Assembly: GCF_013369335.1 (NCBI RefSeq)
Contig: NZ_SZQJ01000009.1
Span: 124,001 to 188,000 of the forward strand
DNA length: 64,000 bases
Direction of reading: 5' to 3'
DNA from: Vibrio sp. JPW-9-11-11
Lineage (GTDB): Bacteria > Pseudomonadota > Gammaproteobacteria > Enterobacterales > Vibrionaceae
In this document: positions 37,319 to 46,110 of the stretch, in pieces
Layout of the letters: every line of letters starts with the position of its first letter
Position numbering within the stretch: position 1 is the first letter of the stretch
Translations under genes and position numbers: made by a program
Notes under the pieces: generated by a model
Databases searched by the model: none
What the model was told of the DNA's origin: nothing
Seen by the model: only the letters and a program-made list of their open reading frames with translations

Positions 37319-38269
37319 TTAAAGCTTGGCTTCAATCATTGCTTCAAGTTTGCCTTGGTCTACAGCGAAGTTGCGGATACCTTCTGCAAGCTTCTCTACC
37401 GCCATTGGGTCTTGGTTGTGTTCCCATAGGAACTCAGAGTGAGTCATTGGAGCCGGACGCTCTGCTGCGCCTTTCGAGTCAACCAGTTTTTCTACGACTT
37501 CACCTTCTGCTGCTTCTAGCTCGGCAAGAAGAGCAGGAGCGATAGTTAGACGGTCACAACCCGCAAGCTCTAGAATCTCGCCGATGTTACGGAAGCTTGC
37601 GCCCATAACGACTGTGTTGTAGCCGTACTCTTTGTAGTAGTTGTAGATCTTAGTTACTGATAGTACACCTGGGTCTTCAGCGGCTTCGAAATCACGACCT
37701 TCTTTCGCTTTGTACCAGTCCATGATACGACCCACGAATGGCGAGATTAGGAACACACCAGCTTCAGCACAAGCACGAGCCTGAGCGAAAGAGAATAGTA
37801 GAGTCAGGTTACAGTTGATGCCTTCTTTCTCTAGGATTTCTGCTGCGCGGATACCTTCCCAGGTAGAAGCCAGTTTGATCAGGATACGGTCGTTAGTGAT
37901 GCCCGCATCGTTGTACATTTTTACTAGTTGACGTGCTTTCGCTACGCTGCCTTCCATATCGTAAGACAGACGAGCGTCTACTTCAGTAGAGATACGGCCA
38001 GGGATAGTTTTTAGGATTTCTTTACCGATGTTTACCGCTAGCATGTCACAAGTGTCTTGGACTTGTTGCGCTTTGTCAGAGCTCTGTGCTTTAGCGTATT
38101 CAATTGAAGCATCGATAAGAGGCGCATACTCTTCGATCTGAGCTGCCTTAAGGATTAGAGATGGGTTAGTTGTTGCGTCTTCCGGTTGGTATTTTTTGAT
38201 TGCATCAATTTCACCAGTATCTGCTACTACCGTCGTTAGTTTACGAAGTTGCTCTAATTTGTTGCTCAT
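37319..38269 (-). CDS. tal: Transaldolase
   Basis: Moves a three-carbon dihydroxyacetone unit between sugar phosphates in the pentose phosphate pathway. The 316-residue length equals TalB. Visible are the substrate strand [14 protein letters not shown] and the Schiff-base lysine in [11 protein letters not shown], then [19 protein letters not shown] and [11 protein letters not shown]. The ATG at 38269 is chosen ([10 protein letters not shown]) because AGGATGA lies at the right distance; an in-frame ATG at 38278 lacks space for a ribosome site. It is first in a tal-tkt unit divergent from a SorC regulator. Confidence 0.96.
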   Translation of the reverse strand: MSNKLEQLRKLTTVVADTGEIDAIKKYQPEDATTNPSLILKAAQIEEYAPLIDASIEYAKAQSSDKAQQVQDTCDMLAVNIGKEILKTIPGRISTEVDARLSYDMEGSVAKARQLVKMYNDAGITNDRILIKLASTWEGIRAAEILEKEGINCNLTLLFSFAQARACAEAGVFLISPFVGRIMDWYKAKEGRDFEAAEDPGVLSVTKIYNYYKEYGYNTVVMGASFRNIGEILELAGCDRLTIAPALLAELEAAEGEVVEKLVDSKGAAERPAPMTHSEFLWEHNQDPMAVEKLAEGIRNFAVDQGKLEAMIEAKL

Positions 38270-38391
38270 TTCGATCATCCTATTTAATGGGCTGCACGTG
38301 AAAACTGTAGACGTGCATAGTGCATTTGCAAGCGAGGTTACTGAGGCGTTGAATGGCTCAAAGAATCAGTAAACCGGAATTTTTCAGCGTC

Positions 38392-38417
38392 TGAGCATTT
38401 GTTGTGAACATTTGCTC
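38392..38417. promoter_or_regulatory. Operator-like inverted pair of TGAGCA motifs, tal side
   Basis: TGAGCATTTGTT at 38392-38403 faces AACATTTGCTC at 38407-38417 (GAGCAAATGTT on the other strand), forming an imperfect inverted repeat about 125 bases upstream of tal. Similar motifs recur on the regulator side, suggesting one regulator, most simply the adjacent SorC protein. Confidence 0.5.
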
Positions 38418-38598
38418 TAACGTTGAGTAAATGATGGGTTCATAATTATCTGAACCGGCGAGAAAGTCAATCGTAGAAATGAGTTTCTGATGACTTGTAT
38501 CAAGTATTTTTCAACGTCCAAAACAGAGAGAGTATAACTAAACGTTTGCTAGCTGGGACAAGGGGCGAGAGCAGACGCCTGTTCGTGAAAATTTACGC

Positions 38599-38629
38599 TG
38601 AGAATTTGTCATGCTCGTGAGCAAATGTT
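38599..38629. promoter_or_regulatory. Operator-like TGAGCA motifs, regulator side
   Basis: TGAGAATTTGTC at 38599-38610 is followed 19 bases later by TGAGCAAATGTT at 38618-38629, two turns of the helix on the same face. It lies about 80-110 bases upstream of the SorC gene. Confidence 0.5.
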
Positions 38630-38663
38630 GGCAAGGTGGGCGTGATGACATATGCTATCACGG

Positions 38664-38675
38664 TGAGCAGATGTA
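38664..38675 (+). promoter_or_regulatory. Fifth TGAGCA motif, close to the regulator start
   Basis: TGAGCAGATGTA lies 32 bases upstream of the SorC start codon, where binding could block the gene's own expression. Confidence 0.4.
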
Positions 38676-38706
38676 ACCTGCTAGACAGACAAAGAGTTGA
38701 TGAAAC

Positions 38707-39699
38707 ATGAACAAAAACCAAAACGACATCTCCGACGATAGTACAGACTTATTGACTGAGATTGCGGTTGCCTATTATCAAGACGGTGCCACTCAAGAAG
38801 AGATATCGAAGAAGTTTGCTGTCTCACGAGCCAAAGTGGGTCGAATGCTCAAGCAAGCGCGAGATGAAGGTATTGTCGAGATCACGGTTAAGTACCATCC
38901 GGTGTTCAGCGCCAAAATCGAGCAACGCTTGGTTGAGCGTTTCGGGGTGAAACGTGCACTAGTGGCTTTAGATCAACCTGATGAAGAGCAGCAACGTCAG
39001 CAAGTGGCCGGTTTAGTCTCCAAGTATATGGCGAGCACGTTGCAAAACGGCACCGTGGTCACAGTCGGGCAAGGGCGTAATGTTTCGGCGGTTGCCCATC
39101 ACACTGGTGTAATTCCGCAAAAAGACGTCAAATTTGTCTGCGGTATTGGAGGCATTCACCCACGCGGGGGGATGTATAACGCCGACCATATTTGTCGCCA
39201 GTTTGCTAAGAGCTATGGCGGGTCCTCGGAAACGCTTTATGCCCCTGCTTATGCGGAGAATCGTGAACAAAAGCTTGCCTTTATGCAGAATGAAACTGTC
39301 AAACAAACGCTCGATCTGGCGAGAAAAGCGGATGTCGCGCTGGTTGGTATCGGTGATATGAGTGAGAACAGTTATATGGTTGATCTTGGTTGGTTTACCG
39401 CTGACGAAGTGGTCCAATCACGTATGCAACAAGGCGTGGTGGGGGATTTTGCTGGCTACGATTTCTTTGATATCCACGGTCAATCCGCTATTACCGTAAT
39501 GAGTGACCGAGTGATTGGGCTCGGTCTTGAAGAGTTTAGACCTATCTCCCAGGTCATTGCGATCGCTGCGGAGAACAGTAAACCCCTTGCCTTACTTGGT
39601 GCATTGAGAACGGGTGTTATTGATGTCATTGCCACCAGTGTGAGCAATGCGTTGACCGTACTTAACCTTGATGAGCAACTGGAGACTAAAGCCAATTAA
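38707..39699 (+). CDS. SorC/DeoR-type sugar-binding transcriptional regulator
   Basis: A 330-residue regulator with an N-terminal helix-turn-helix (ATQEEISKKFAVSRAKVGRMLKQA, about residues 28-52) and the SorC sugar-binding domain. The latter is marked by GQGRNVSAVA, CGIGGIHPRGGMYN, LYAPAYAENRE and DVALVGIGDMSENSY. Members sense phosphorylated sugars. Its position divergent from tal-tkt and the repeated motifs between them suggest that it controls pentose-phosphate genes and itself, with a sugar phosphate as effector; this is inference. No good ribosome site is seen before the ATG. Confidence 0.88.
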   Translation: MNKNQNDISDDSTDLLTEIAVAYYQDGATQEEISKKFAVSRAKVGRMLKQARDEGIVEITVKYHPVFSAKIEQRLVERFGVKRALVALDQPDEEQQRQQVAGLVSKYMASTLQNGTVVTVGQGRNVSAVAHHTGVIPQKDVKFVCGIGGIHPRGGMYNADHICRQFAKSYGGSSETLYAPAYAENREQKLAFMQNETVKQTLDLARKADVALVGIGDMSENSYMVDLGWFTADEVVQSRMQQGVVGDFAGYDFFDIHGQSAITVMSDRVIGLGLEEFRPISQVIAIAAENSKPLALLGALRTGVIDVIATSVSNALTVLNLDEQLETKAN

Positions 39700-39851
39700 A
39701 CCAGGTCACAAGCTTTGGCTATAAGTGACTGTTATGTGAAGATTAGGTTTTGTTATAAGCTATTGATAATATAACGTTTATTTATTTGATTAGAACAAAA
39801 CTTGATTGGTTGATATACAAGCAAGTTGATAGAGTCGTTCCTCTTTAATTG

Positions 39852-39987
39852 GCAGGAGATGATGATGCATTGTTTCTCTCCTGCGTATCACGACGGAAAT
39901 GACAATGAGGATCAGAACACTCTATTTGGGCATCATTGCCACCTTGGCATCGGTTTCAGCCCATTCCACCACACCTCCAGCCCCTAG
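39852..39987 (+). promoter_or_regulatory. Leader with hairpin and short overlapping reading frame before the M6 protease
   Basis: AGGAG at 39854-39858 precedes three consecutive ATG codons at 39859-39867. Translation from the third gives 40 codons ending TAG at 39987, overlapping the protease start in another frame. The same ribosome site is paired in a hairpin, GCAGGAGA 39852-39859 with TCTCCTGC 39877-39884. It may be a control device or chance. Confidence 0.25.
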
Positions 39988-42919
39988 CTGGCTTTCGATG
40001 ACACTTTCAGACGGTAGCTTTAAAGAGTTACGCTTGATGGGATCTGAAGATCTTTTTTGGTATCAGGATCAACAAGGTACACTTTATATCCAGGGCAAAG
40101 ACCAGCAGTGGTATTACGCCGAATATGACGCTAGTAAAGATGGCGGTGCTATCAAGTCCACAGGGGTTCTGGCTACCAGTAACACAACGCCTCCGACCCA
40201 GTCAAACAGTGAACGAGTGAAAATTACGCCTGTTCATTCATCCATTGACGATGCAGAACCGCGAGCGAACACAAACCCTAATCACTCGTCGATGCTAGAA
40301 GGGCGACGATTCTCGCGATCGCTAAATGCCAGCAGTAGTGTGGTCGAGCAGCCGCTGCTAGTGGTACAAGTCAGTTTTACTGACGTGAGTATTGAGAACG
40401 ACTTCGCGGACACGATATTTGGTCAAAATCAGCAAAGCGTTCAAGACTACTTTTTAAAAAATAGCTACGGTAAGTACAAAGTTATCCCCGCGCAAGAGAC
40501 CCAAGGAACCAAAAACGATGGCATTATCGATGTCAGTTTAAGTGTGGCGCATCCAAACTGTCATTCGAAAACGGACAGTCGCTGCCAAACAAAACTTAAC
40601 GATGTATTTAAAAAAGCTTACACCGCGCTCGATGGCGACTTAGATCTCGCCAAGTACGACAACGACAACAATGGCAGTATTGAACCTTCTGAGCTGTCGG
40701 TTATGTTCGTGTTTGCAGGTAATGATAAGTCGAGTGGCACCAACAAAACCCCCACTATTTGGCCCCATAAGTACGCCCACTCAACGGTGACCATTGATGG
40801 CAAGCGTATCAGTGCCTACTGTTTGTTTGCCGACTATCAACACGATCACCAGTCAACCATGGGAGTGATCGCCCACGAACTGGGTCACTTAATGCTTGGC
40901 TTGCCTGATCTCTACTCCTACAAACATGATGGCTCTATCGGACACTGGGGATTAATGGGCGGTGGTAGTTGGGGCCGAAAAGCCGGCGACCTTTATTCAG
41001 GGCAAACTCCTGTGAATATGTTGGCATGGAGTAAAGAGGCGGCGGGTTTTATCGAGCCGCGAGTCTTAACTCAAACAGGTGTTGTAGATTTAAAAACCAC
41101 CAAAGGTGAAAGTGTTATCTACCTAGACCCTTATCTCAAGCAATTCGGTCCAAGACTCTACGTTGAAAATCGTCGAAAAACGGGTTACGACCGCGCGCTG
41201 CGCGGCGAAGGCTTACTCGCAACAGCCGTGAACATTGATAATCACTTTAATAGCGATGGTCCCATGCAGGTGCAAGTGCTCGAAGCGGATGCCGACGGCT
41301 GGTTAGAAAGCGGTCGTTCATCTGGTGACACAGGCGATGTCTTTCCGGGCCGTGAAAATGTCACCTTGCTCAATGATGGTACATCACCTTCATTAACCAG
41401 TATCACCGCAGGCAGGGAGACGAGCATTGAACTCTCTAACATTGAGAGTGTAAGTGACAGCGCCTCTTTTACCTTGACGATACCAGACAGTCACAACCAA
41501 TCAGCATGGGTGACTTCGTTAAGCCGAACGTATCCAAGTTATCAGTTGAACACCAATGTGTTGGGCTTCTCGGTGAATGTGGTACAGGAATCCCAGCAAC
41601 TGGTTGGTTTTCAGTTCTACGCAAAACCCACCACGGTCGCGATGCCGATGTTCTACAGGCTGCTTAAATACCCTTATCGGGTACGCTTTGGCCGAGCTTT
41701 GGTCGATCAAGATGCGGTTGAGGTATTGGGTCGCGGTGTGGCGCCAGAGAATGGTGGACAAGTCTTGTTGGACCGTCCAGTTTCGCTAGACAGGGGGAAT
41801 CATTTTCTGGTTTTAGAGATAGAGAATGGAACGGCAGAATACTCAACCCAGTTCCTAGACGCCTATCTAGGCGATGGCGTGCGCAAACCCCAATACTTTG
41901 GTTCGCTAAGCGATTACACGACCCATGGCTTACAAGATGGTTTTAGTCGAAACTTTCCGTTTGCTGCGCTGTTTGAGACCCAAGTTGCCGCAACCGAAGT
42001 GACAGTAGACGATTATTATCGTACCAATGAAGATGTTCCACTAAAACTGACGCTCACCGAAAACGATTTAGGTTTAGTCGAAGGTAAGCGATATCGCGTT
42101 GAAATAGGTCAAAAGCCTAAGCTAGGGCGAGTAGTGGGCGACGTGTATTACCCGCAAAGAGACAAGAGCGGTCATGATGAGTTTACCTATCGTTTGGTTT
42201 CCACTGGTGGCACCGTTACCGATTACGCTCATGTTGTGGTTGATATCAAATCAATTAATGATGCGCCTACTTATAGCCTTGTTTCGAGTGCAAATCTTAT
42301 TGCCCCTAGTGACAACGTCACACTTTCATTGACGCAACTTAATGACGTGGATTCACCCCACCTATCGATCCATTGGCGACAAGTTTCTGGAGCGCAGCTA
42401 AATCTAACGGGGGTGAACACGCCGTCTTTAACGTTTATTGTGCCATCGGCGGCACGCGTTGGAAGCCGTATTGTTTTAGAGGCATCGGTAGATGATAACC
42501 AAGGGCAAGTCACTCGACGAGAATACGCGTTTACCATTGTTAAGTCTTCAGGCGTACCCAAGCAAACCATCATTACGGCGACATATGGAGCTAAATTAAC
42601 ATTGTCACCCGATCTAACGGCAAATATTGTCTCGCTTGAGCTTATTGATTTACCGCAATACGGGCAGGCCAGAGTTGAAGGAAACACCATTGTTTACATC
42701 GCCCCAAATGGTAGTGATAAGCACCGCCGCGACACCTTGTCTTATAAAGTCTTGGATGAAAATGGTAATGAACAGCAAGGGCGCTACCAAATTGAACTTA
42801 ATACCAACACGGATGCAACCCAGGTTGTGGTTACGCCTAGTCAAGACGAGGGGTCTGGAGGGAGCAACTCGTTGCTTGCTCTCTGTTTACTCGTTTGGAT
42901 AGCGGTAAGGCGTAAATAA
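39899..42919 (+). CDS. Secreted M6-family metalloprotease with GlyGly-CTERM tail
   Basis: A 1006-residue exported zinc protease. A signal peptide covers about residues 1-24 (LYLGIIATLASVSAHS). The catalytic motif is HELGH at 326-330 with Asp337 of HELGHLMLGLPD and the later GHWGLMGGGSWG, typical of M6 (immune inhibitor A type) enzymes. After the protease come beta-rich modules, including a cadherin-like unit (VTVDDYYRTNEDVPLKLTL to VDIKSINDAPTY). The C-terminus GSGGSNSLLALCLLVWIAVRRK-like tail is a GlyGly-CTERM signal: glycine/serine motif, membrane helix, basic end. Family knowledge links this to type II secretion and rhombosortase processing. ATG codons occur at 39899 and 39905. Confidence 0.87.
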   Translation: MTMRIRTLYLGIIATLASVSAHSTTPPAPSWLSMTLSDGSFKELRLMGSEDLFWYQDQQGTLYIQGKDQQWYYAEYDASKDGGAIKSTGVLATSNTTPPTQSNSERVKITPVHSSIDDAEPRANTNPNHSSMLEGRRFSRSLNASSSVVEQPLLVVQVSFTDVSIENDFADTIFGQNQQSVQDYFLKNSYGKYKVIPAQETQGTKNDGIIDVSLSVAHPNCHSKTDSRCQTKLNDVFKKAYTALDGDLDLAKYDNDNNGSIEPSELSVMFVFAGNDKSSGTNKTPTIWPHKYAHSTVTIDGKRISAYCLFADYQHDHQSTMGVIAHELGHLMLGLPDLYSYKHDGSIGHWGLMGGGSWGRKAGDLYSGQTPVNMLAWSKEAAGFIEPRVLTQTGVVDLKTTKGESVIYLDPYLKQFGPRLYVENRRKTGYDRALRGEGLLATAVNIDNHFNSDGPMQVQVLEADADGWLESGRSSGDTGDVFPGRENVTLLNDGTSPSLTSITAGRETSIELSNIESVSDSASFTLTIPDSHNQSAWVTSLSRTYPSYQLNTNVLGFSVNVVQESQQLVGFQFYAKPTTVAMPMFYRLLKYPYRVRFGRALVDQDAVEVLGRGVAPENGGQVLLDRPVSLDRGNHFLVLEIENGTAEYSTQFLDAYLGDGVRKPQYFGSLSDYTTHGLQDGFSRNFPFAALFETQVAATEVTVDDYYRTNEDVPLKLTLTENDLGLVEGKRYRVEIGQKPKLGRVVGDVYYPQRDKSGHDEFTYRLVSTGGTVTDYAHVVVDIKSINDAPTYSLVSSANLIAPSDNVTLSLTQLNDVDSPHLSIHWRQVSGAQLNLTGVNTPSLTFIVPSAARVGSRIVLEASVDDNQGQVTRREYAFTIVKSSGVPKQTIITATYGAKLTLSPDLTANIVSLELIDLPQYGQARVEGNTIVYIAPNGSDKHRRDTLSYKVLDENGNEQQGRYQIELNTNTDATQVVVTPSQDEGSGGSNSLLALCLLVWIAVRRK

Positions 42920-42936
42920 TAATTTACATGTAGAGT

Positions 42937-42962
42937 GGGGTGAGTGTTCTATCACTCACTCC
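42937..42962 (+). terminator. Hairpin after the M6 protease, possibly a weak terminator
   Basis: Arms GGGGTGAGTG and CACTCACTCC form a 10-bp stem with one G-T wobble and a six-base loop, 18 bases after the stop. No T run follows, so it may not terminate efficiently. Confidence 0.35.
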
Positions 42963-43452
42963 GTTCAAAAATGTAACTCAAAACAAGCCCTCGACTTTAT
43001 ATGCACTCTCTTTAACATCGGCAGCGTGATGTAAATAACAAAACATAATAAAAAACACTTTACATTTGGTTAAAAATTGTGCGGTTAAATTTAGGTGTAT
43101 GGAAAGAAAACTTTACCATTTGGTATGGTTGAAATGATATATATTACCAAATTGTTACAAGCTGGTTGGTAATTGCGCGAAATATCAATAGTTCTAATGC
43201 TAAAGTTTATCTGCGATAGAGCAGATATTCTAATCTCTCTCTTCCAGTCTGATCATCGCCGGCAGCAAAAAAATGTAACTTAATTGTAGCTACGCTTGTT
43301 TGCGTTACTCATGCAAGTTGCATAACAACTCTTTATAGCTCCATAAATAATGTTTTTTTGAATCTATGTGAGACAATTGCTACTTTGACGCTGTTTTTTT
43401 TAGATAACGAAAAAAATAATTAAAAAACCGCAACATCGAGGTAATTTCGACA
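42963..43452. other. AT-rich intergenic region before the Tad-locus LysR gene
   Basis: A stretch of about 490 bases, clearly richer in A and T than its surroundings, with several related TACCATTTGGTA- and TTACCAAAT-like elements between 43110 and 43160. It must contain the promoter of the LysR gene. No coding frame is convincing. Confidence 0.5.
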
Positions 43453-44358
43453 ATGAAAACCGTCAATAGATGTATCGACGTAAAATATTTAAGAACGTTT
43501 TCGCAGGTGGCTAAACACAAGAGTTTTACTGCAGCGGCTGAGTCTCTATTTATGACCCAGCCGGCGGTATCTCAGCACATTAAAAAGATTGAAAATACGA
43601 TAGGGGCAAGTATTTTCGATAGAAAAGAAGGGTTTGTACTGACAAAACATGGTCAGGTGCTACTGGAGTATGCTGATCAAACCATGTCTATGTATGAACA
43701 GTTGTTTGAGGATTTAGAGAATGTAGAGCTACGCGGTCAATTTAAGATAGCCATTGCTGAATCTTTTTGTCCAGAAACTGTCGACAAAATAATTAACGAG
43801 TTTCGAGCACTGCATAACACAGATTTATCCATTACCAGTTTCGCCAGTTGTAAGAGTTTAAATGTTAATGATTATGATCTTATTTTCTCAATCGACAGGG
43901 TTGCCTCTGATATAAATGGGCGGTCGTACCAGCTCAATACAGTTAACTACGCGATTGCGCATGCCCATATGATGGATCCCAATGAGTGTTATCCGCAGCG
44001 CGTGGTCTATTGCCACACGCTTAGCCGTGCTTATGTTCAAGATATGCTAAAGCAATATGGTATAGATACCTCAATGGTGACCAGTTGGGTATCGACCAAT
44101 TCGTCGCGTCTGATTAAGCACGAACTGGAAACCAACGGCACGTTGCTGATATTTCCAGAATGGTCGCTGAGAAACTTAGATTGTCGCAAGCGTTTTGTTG
44201 ATCAAAAGGCCAATATGTATGTGTGGTGTAGCGATGAGGTGTCTCAGGAACTAGAAGAGTTGGGGGTCAAAAGTAAGATTCAAGATATGTTCGAGCTGTG
44301 CCAAAACTCACGCGCTTCTTGTTCAAACTCTTCAATGCTAGTCTCTATTAACGCTTAG
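43453..44358 (+). CDS. LysR-family regulator at the head of the Tad pilus locus
   Basis: A 301-residue regulator with the LysR helix-turn-helix (FSQVAKHKSFTAAAESLFMTQPAVSQHIKKIE) and a divergent effector domain (FKIAIAESFCPETVDKIINEF). Its stop codon directly abuts the stop of tadV on the other strand, with no bases between. Because it lies inside the pilus locus boundaries and nothing else is near, it probably regulates the flp operon. The effector domain has several cysteines (residues about 111, 138, 256, 285, 291), which is unusual but of unknown meaning. Confidence 0.85.
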   Translation: MKTVNRCIDVKYLRTFSQVAKHKSFTAAAESLFMTQPAVSQHIKKIENTIGASIFDRKEGFVLTKHGQVLLEYADQTMSMYEQLFEDLENVELRGQFKIAIAESFCPETVDKIINEFRALHNTDLSITSFASCKSLNVNDYDLIFSIDRVASDINGRSYQLNTVNYAIAHAHMMDPNECYPQRVVYCHTLSRAYVQDMLKQYGIDTSMVTSWVSTNSSRLIKHELETNGTLLIFPEWSLRNLDCRKRFVDQKANMYVWCSDEVSQELEELGVKSKIQDMFELCQNSRASCSNSSMLVSINA

Positions 44359-44817
44359 TTAAGCGGCTAAAAAAGAAAGCATTACAAACACAATGCCACT
44401 TATCGAAATGGGTATGCCGTAAGGGATGCCCATTTTGAAACGATTCTTGCCGCTTAGCAAACTGACTAAGCCCATTATCAAGACCTGAGCTCCTCCCAGT
44501 AGGCCAATTGAAACCAGGTAAAAAGTGATCAAGCTTGGTTCAATCCCAACAGAAAACGCGCACAGCAGCTTTATATCTCCTGCACCAATCACATTTAAAA
44601 GCCACAACCCAATTAATACAATAAAGCAAATTCCTGTGCTAAACAGCGCGTCGAGAAAATAACTGAAGTACAGTGCGCCAAGCAGATTCACAATAAATAG
44701 TAGTTTACATATCTGGTTAGATATCGTTCGTGATTGATAATCACTGATGCTGGCTTTAGTGGCTAAGTAAGCGTTAACCGATAGCAATGATATAGCTATT
44801 AATAAATTTATGTTCAT
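44359..44817 (-). CDS. tadV: Tad prepilin peptidase
   Basis: A 152-residue membrane aspartic protease that cleaves the Flp prepilin and the TadE/TadF pseudopilins. The two catalytic aspartates are Asp26 (ASISDYQSR) and Asp81 (IGAGDIKLL), each at the edge of a membrane segment, and the C-terminal loop GIPYGIPI is typical. It lacks the N-terminal methylase domain of larger type IV peptidases, as expected for TadV/CpaA. It is transcribed away from flp, from the shared 195-base intergenic region. Confidence 0.92.
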   Translation of the reverse strand: MNINLLIAISLLSVNAYLATKASISDYQSRTISNQICKLLFIVNLLGALYFSYFLDALFSTGICFIVLIGLWLLNVIGAGDIKLLCAFSVGIEPSLITFYLVSIGLLGGAQVLIMGLVSLLSGKNRFKMGIPYGIPISISGIVFVMLSFLAA

Positions 44818-45012
44818 TTCTTAAATGATATTTAATGATGAGAAGCTTAGCAATAATAAAAAGTTAATGGCTATATAAGAATCCGTTATCTAGATAAATA
44901 AAAAAACATTATGCGCTTATAAAAACTCTTAATTGGAGTTGTAGATTACTGACTGGTTAAATAGCACGTGAAACATTCATTCGGCTTCGGCCAAAAACTC
45001 TATAGGAACATT

Positions 45013-45240
45013 ATGTACTACAAAACTCTAGCTAAGCTCGCTGGGCTTAAAAGAAAATTTAAAGATGACATTCGCGGTGTGACAGCGGTGGAATATGCAA
45101 TTATTGCTGTGGTTATGGCCACTGCAGTATTGGGAGCGTTCAATAGCGCAGGATTTGAAAAAACATTTACAGACGCTTTAGGGGTAGTTACTGAAAAAAT
45201 GGCACCACCTAGCGGTGAAGCAACGGGCGAAGAAGGCTAA
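45013..45240 (+). CDS. flp: Flp-type pilin
   Basis: A 75-residue prepilin. The leader MYYKTLAKLAGLKRKFKDDIRG ends at Gly22; cleavage there gives a mature protein starting VTAVEYAIIAVVMATA with the invariant Glu at +5 and Tyr at +6. A single hydrophobic helix follows, and the C-terminus is short and acidic. The ATG at 45013 has AGGAA at good spacing; an upstream in-frame GTG at 44968 would give an unusually long leader. It is the first gene of the operon and is followed by a terminator hairpin. Confidence 0.93.
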   Translation: MYYKTLAKLAGLKRKFKDDIRGVTAVEYAIIAVVMATAVLGAFNSAGFEKTFTDALGVVTEKMAPPSGEATGEEG

Positions 45241-45288
45241 TAATATCTAGTCTAAGAGAAATGATATCGATAGTCTCACCTTATAATT

Positions 45289-45312
45289 AAGGGGCGTTAG
45301 CCCCTTTGTTTT
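45289..45312 (+). terminator. Attenuating terminator after flp
   Basis: Arms AAGGGGC and GCCCCTT form a 7-bp stem with a GTTA loop, followed by TGTTTTA. It lies 48 bases after flp and 20 bases before rcpC. Partial termination here would give much more pilin message than machinery message. Confidence 0.75.
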
Positions 45313-45332
45313 ACTTTAAGCTAGCTCCAGTT

Positions 45333-46109
45333 ATGAATAGAATTTTTGTTATTCTTCTTATTGCTTTATCTATATTTTCTACCATGTATTTTTTTGGTGG
45401 TGAATATTTTAATGAACAAGATGAACCGAAGGCGATTAAGGTTGACGAAGAGCCGTCAGTATATGTGTCTGTTCTTGGATTAGATGTTGCTAAGGGCACG
45501 TTTTTGTCTGAAGAACTATACCAAAATAAGTTAGTTAAGGCCTCAGAACTCGCCGGATATAATTATACAGAGAGTGGTGCTCTTCATATTGAACCAGGGG
45601 CGCTACTAAGAAAAGATTTAGTAACAGGTAGCTACCTCAATCAAGATGACATATCCAATCCAGGAGATAGGGATTATATGTTTTTGTCGATGAATGATGG
45701 CGAATTACCATATTTCTATCACGTGTCAGGCGTAGGCATTGTCCAAACTCAATCGCTGTTTGCCGGTGATAAAGTGAGCTTTGTTTCTACCACATCATCA
45801 GAATCAAACTTGCTCGAAAATGGCTACGAGGATATTGGCGGTTTAACTAGTCGCGTGATCATTAGCGGGGCGCGGGTACTGCAAGTTATTGATGGCAGTG
45901 AAGACCAAGATGCGCAAGACGCAGACGATAAGCAATACAGCGTGGTGGTGGCATTGAGAATGCGCGATGTACTTAGACTGGAGATGGCGCAAAAAATTGG
46001 CGATGTCAACATTGTTCCGGCAGACCTAGAAAAGAGTTACCTATCGATACGCAGTAGTGACTTACTGGAAACCCAATTCGGCGTGCGAGAGCTGAGAGGC
46101 ATCGATTAA
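45333..46109 (+). CDS. rcpC: Tad pilus assembly protein RcpC/CpaB
   Basis: A 258-residue periplasmic or inner-membrane-anchored protein. An N-terminal membrane segment (IFVILLIALSIFSTMYFF) is followed by a SAF-like domain (VSVLGLDVAKGTFLSEELYQ, IEPGALLRKDLVTGSYLNQDDI) and a C-terminal domain with a VVVALRMRDVLRLEMAQKIG segment, all typical of RcpC/CpaB. The ATG at 45333 is favoured because it begins directly before the membrane helix; the ribosome site is weak. One base separates its stop from the rcpA start. It probably helps the secretin pore. Confidence 0.88.
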   Translation: MNRIFVILLIALSIFSTMYFFGGEYFNEQDEPKAIKVDEEPSVYVSVLGLDVAKGTFLSEELYQNKLVKASELAGYNYTESGALHIEPGALLRKDLVTGSYLNQDDISNPGDRDYMFLSMNDGELPYFYHVSGVGIVQTQSLFAGDKVSFVSTTSSESNLLENGYEDIGGLTSRVIISGARVLQVIDGSEDQDAQDADDKQYSVVVALRMRDVLRLEMAQKIGDVNIVPADLEKSYLSIRSSDLLETQFGVRELRGID

Positions 46110-46110
46110 T

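Larger units (their letters stand above)
38270..38706. other. Divergent control region between tal and the SorC regulator
   Basis: This 437-base gap must carry promoters in both directions. It contains five copies of a motif close to TGAGCAWWTGTT, listed separately. No small gene is apparent. Confidence 0.6.
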
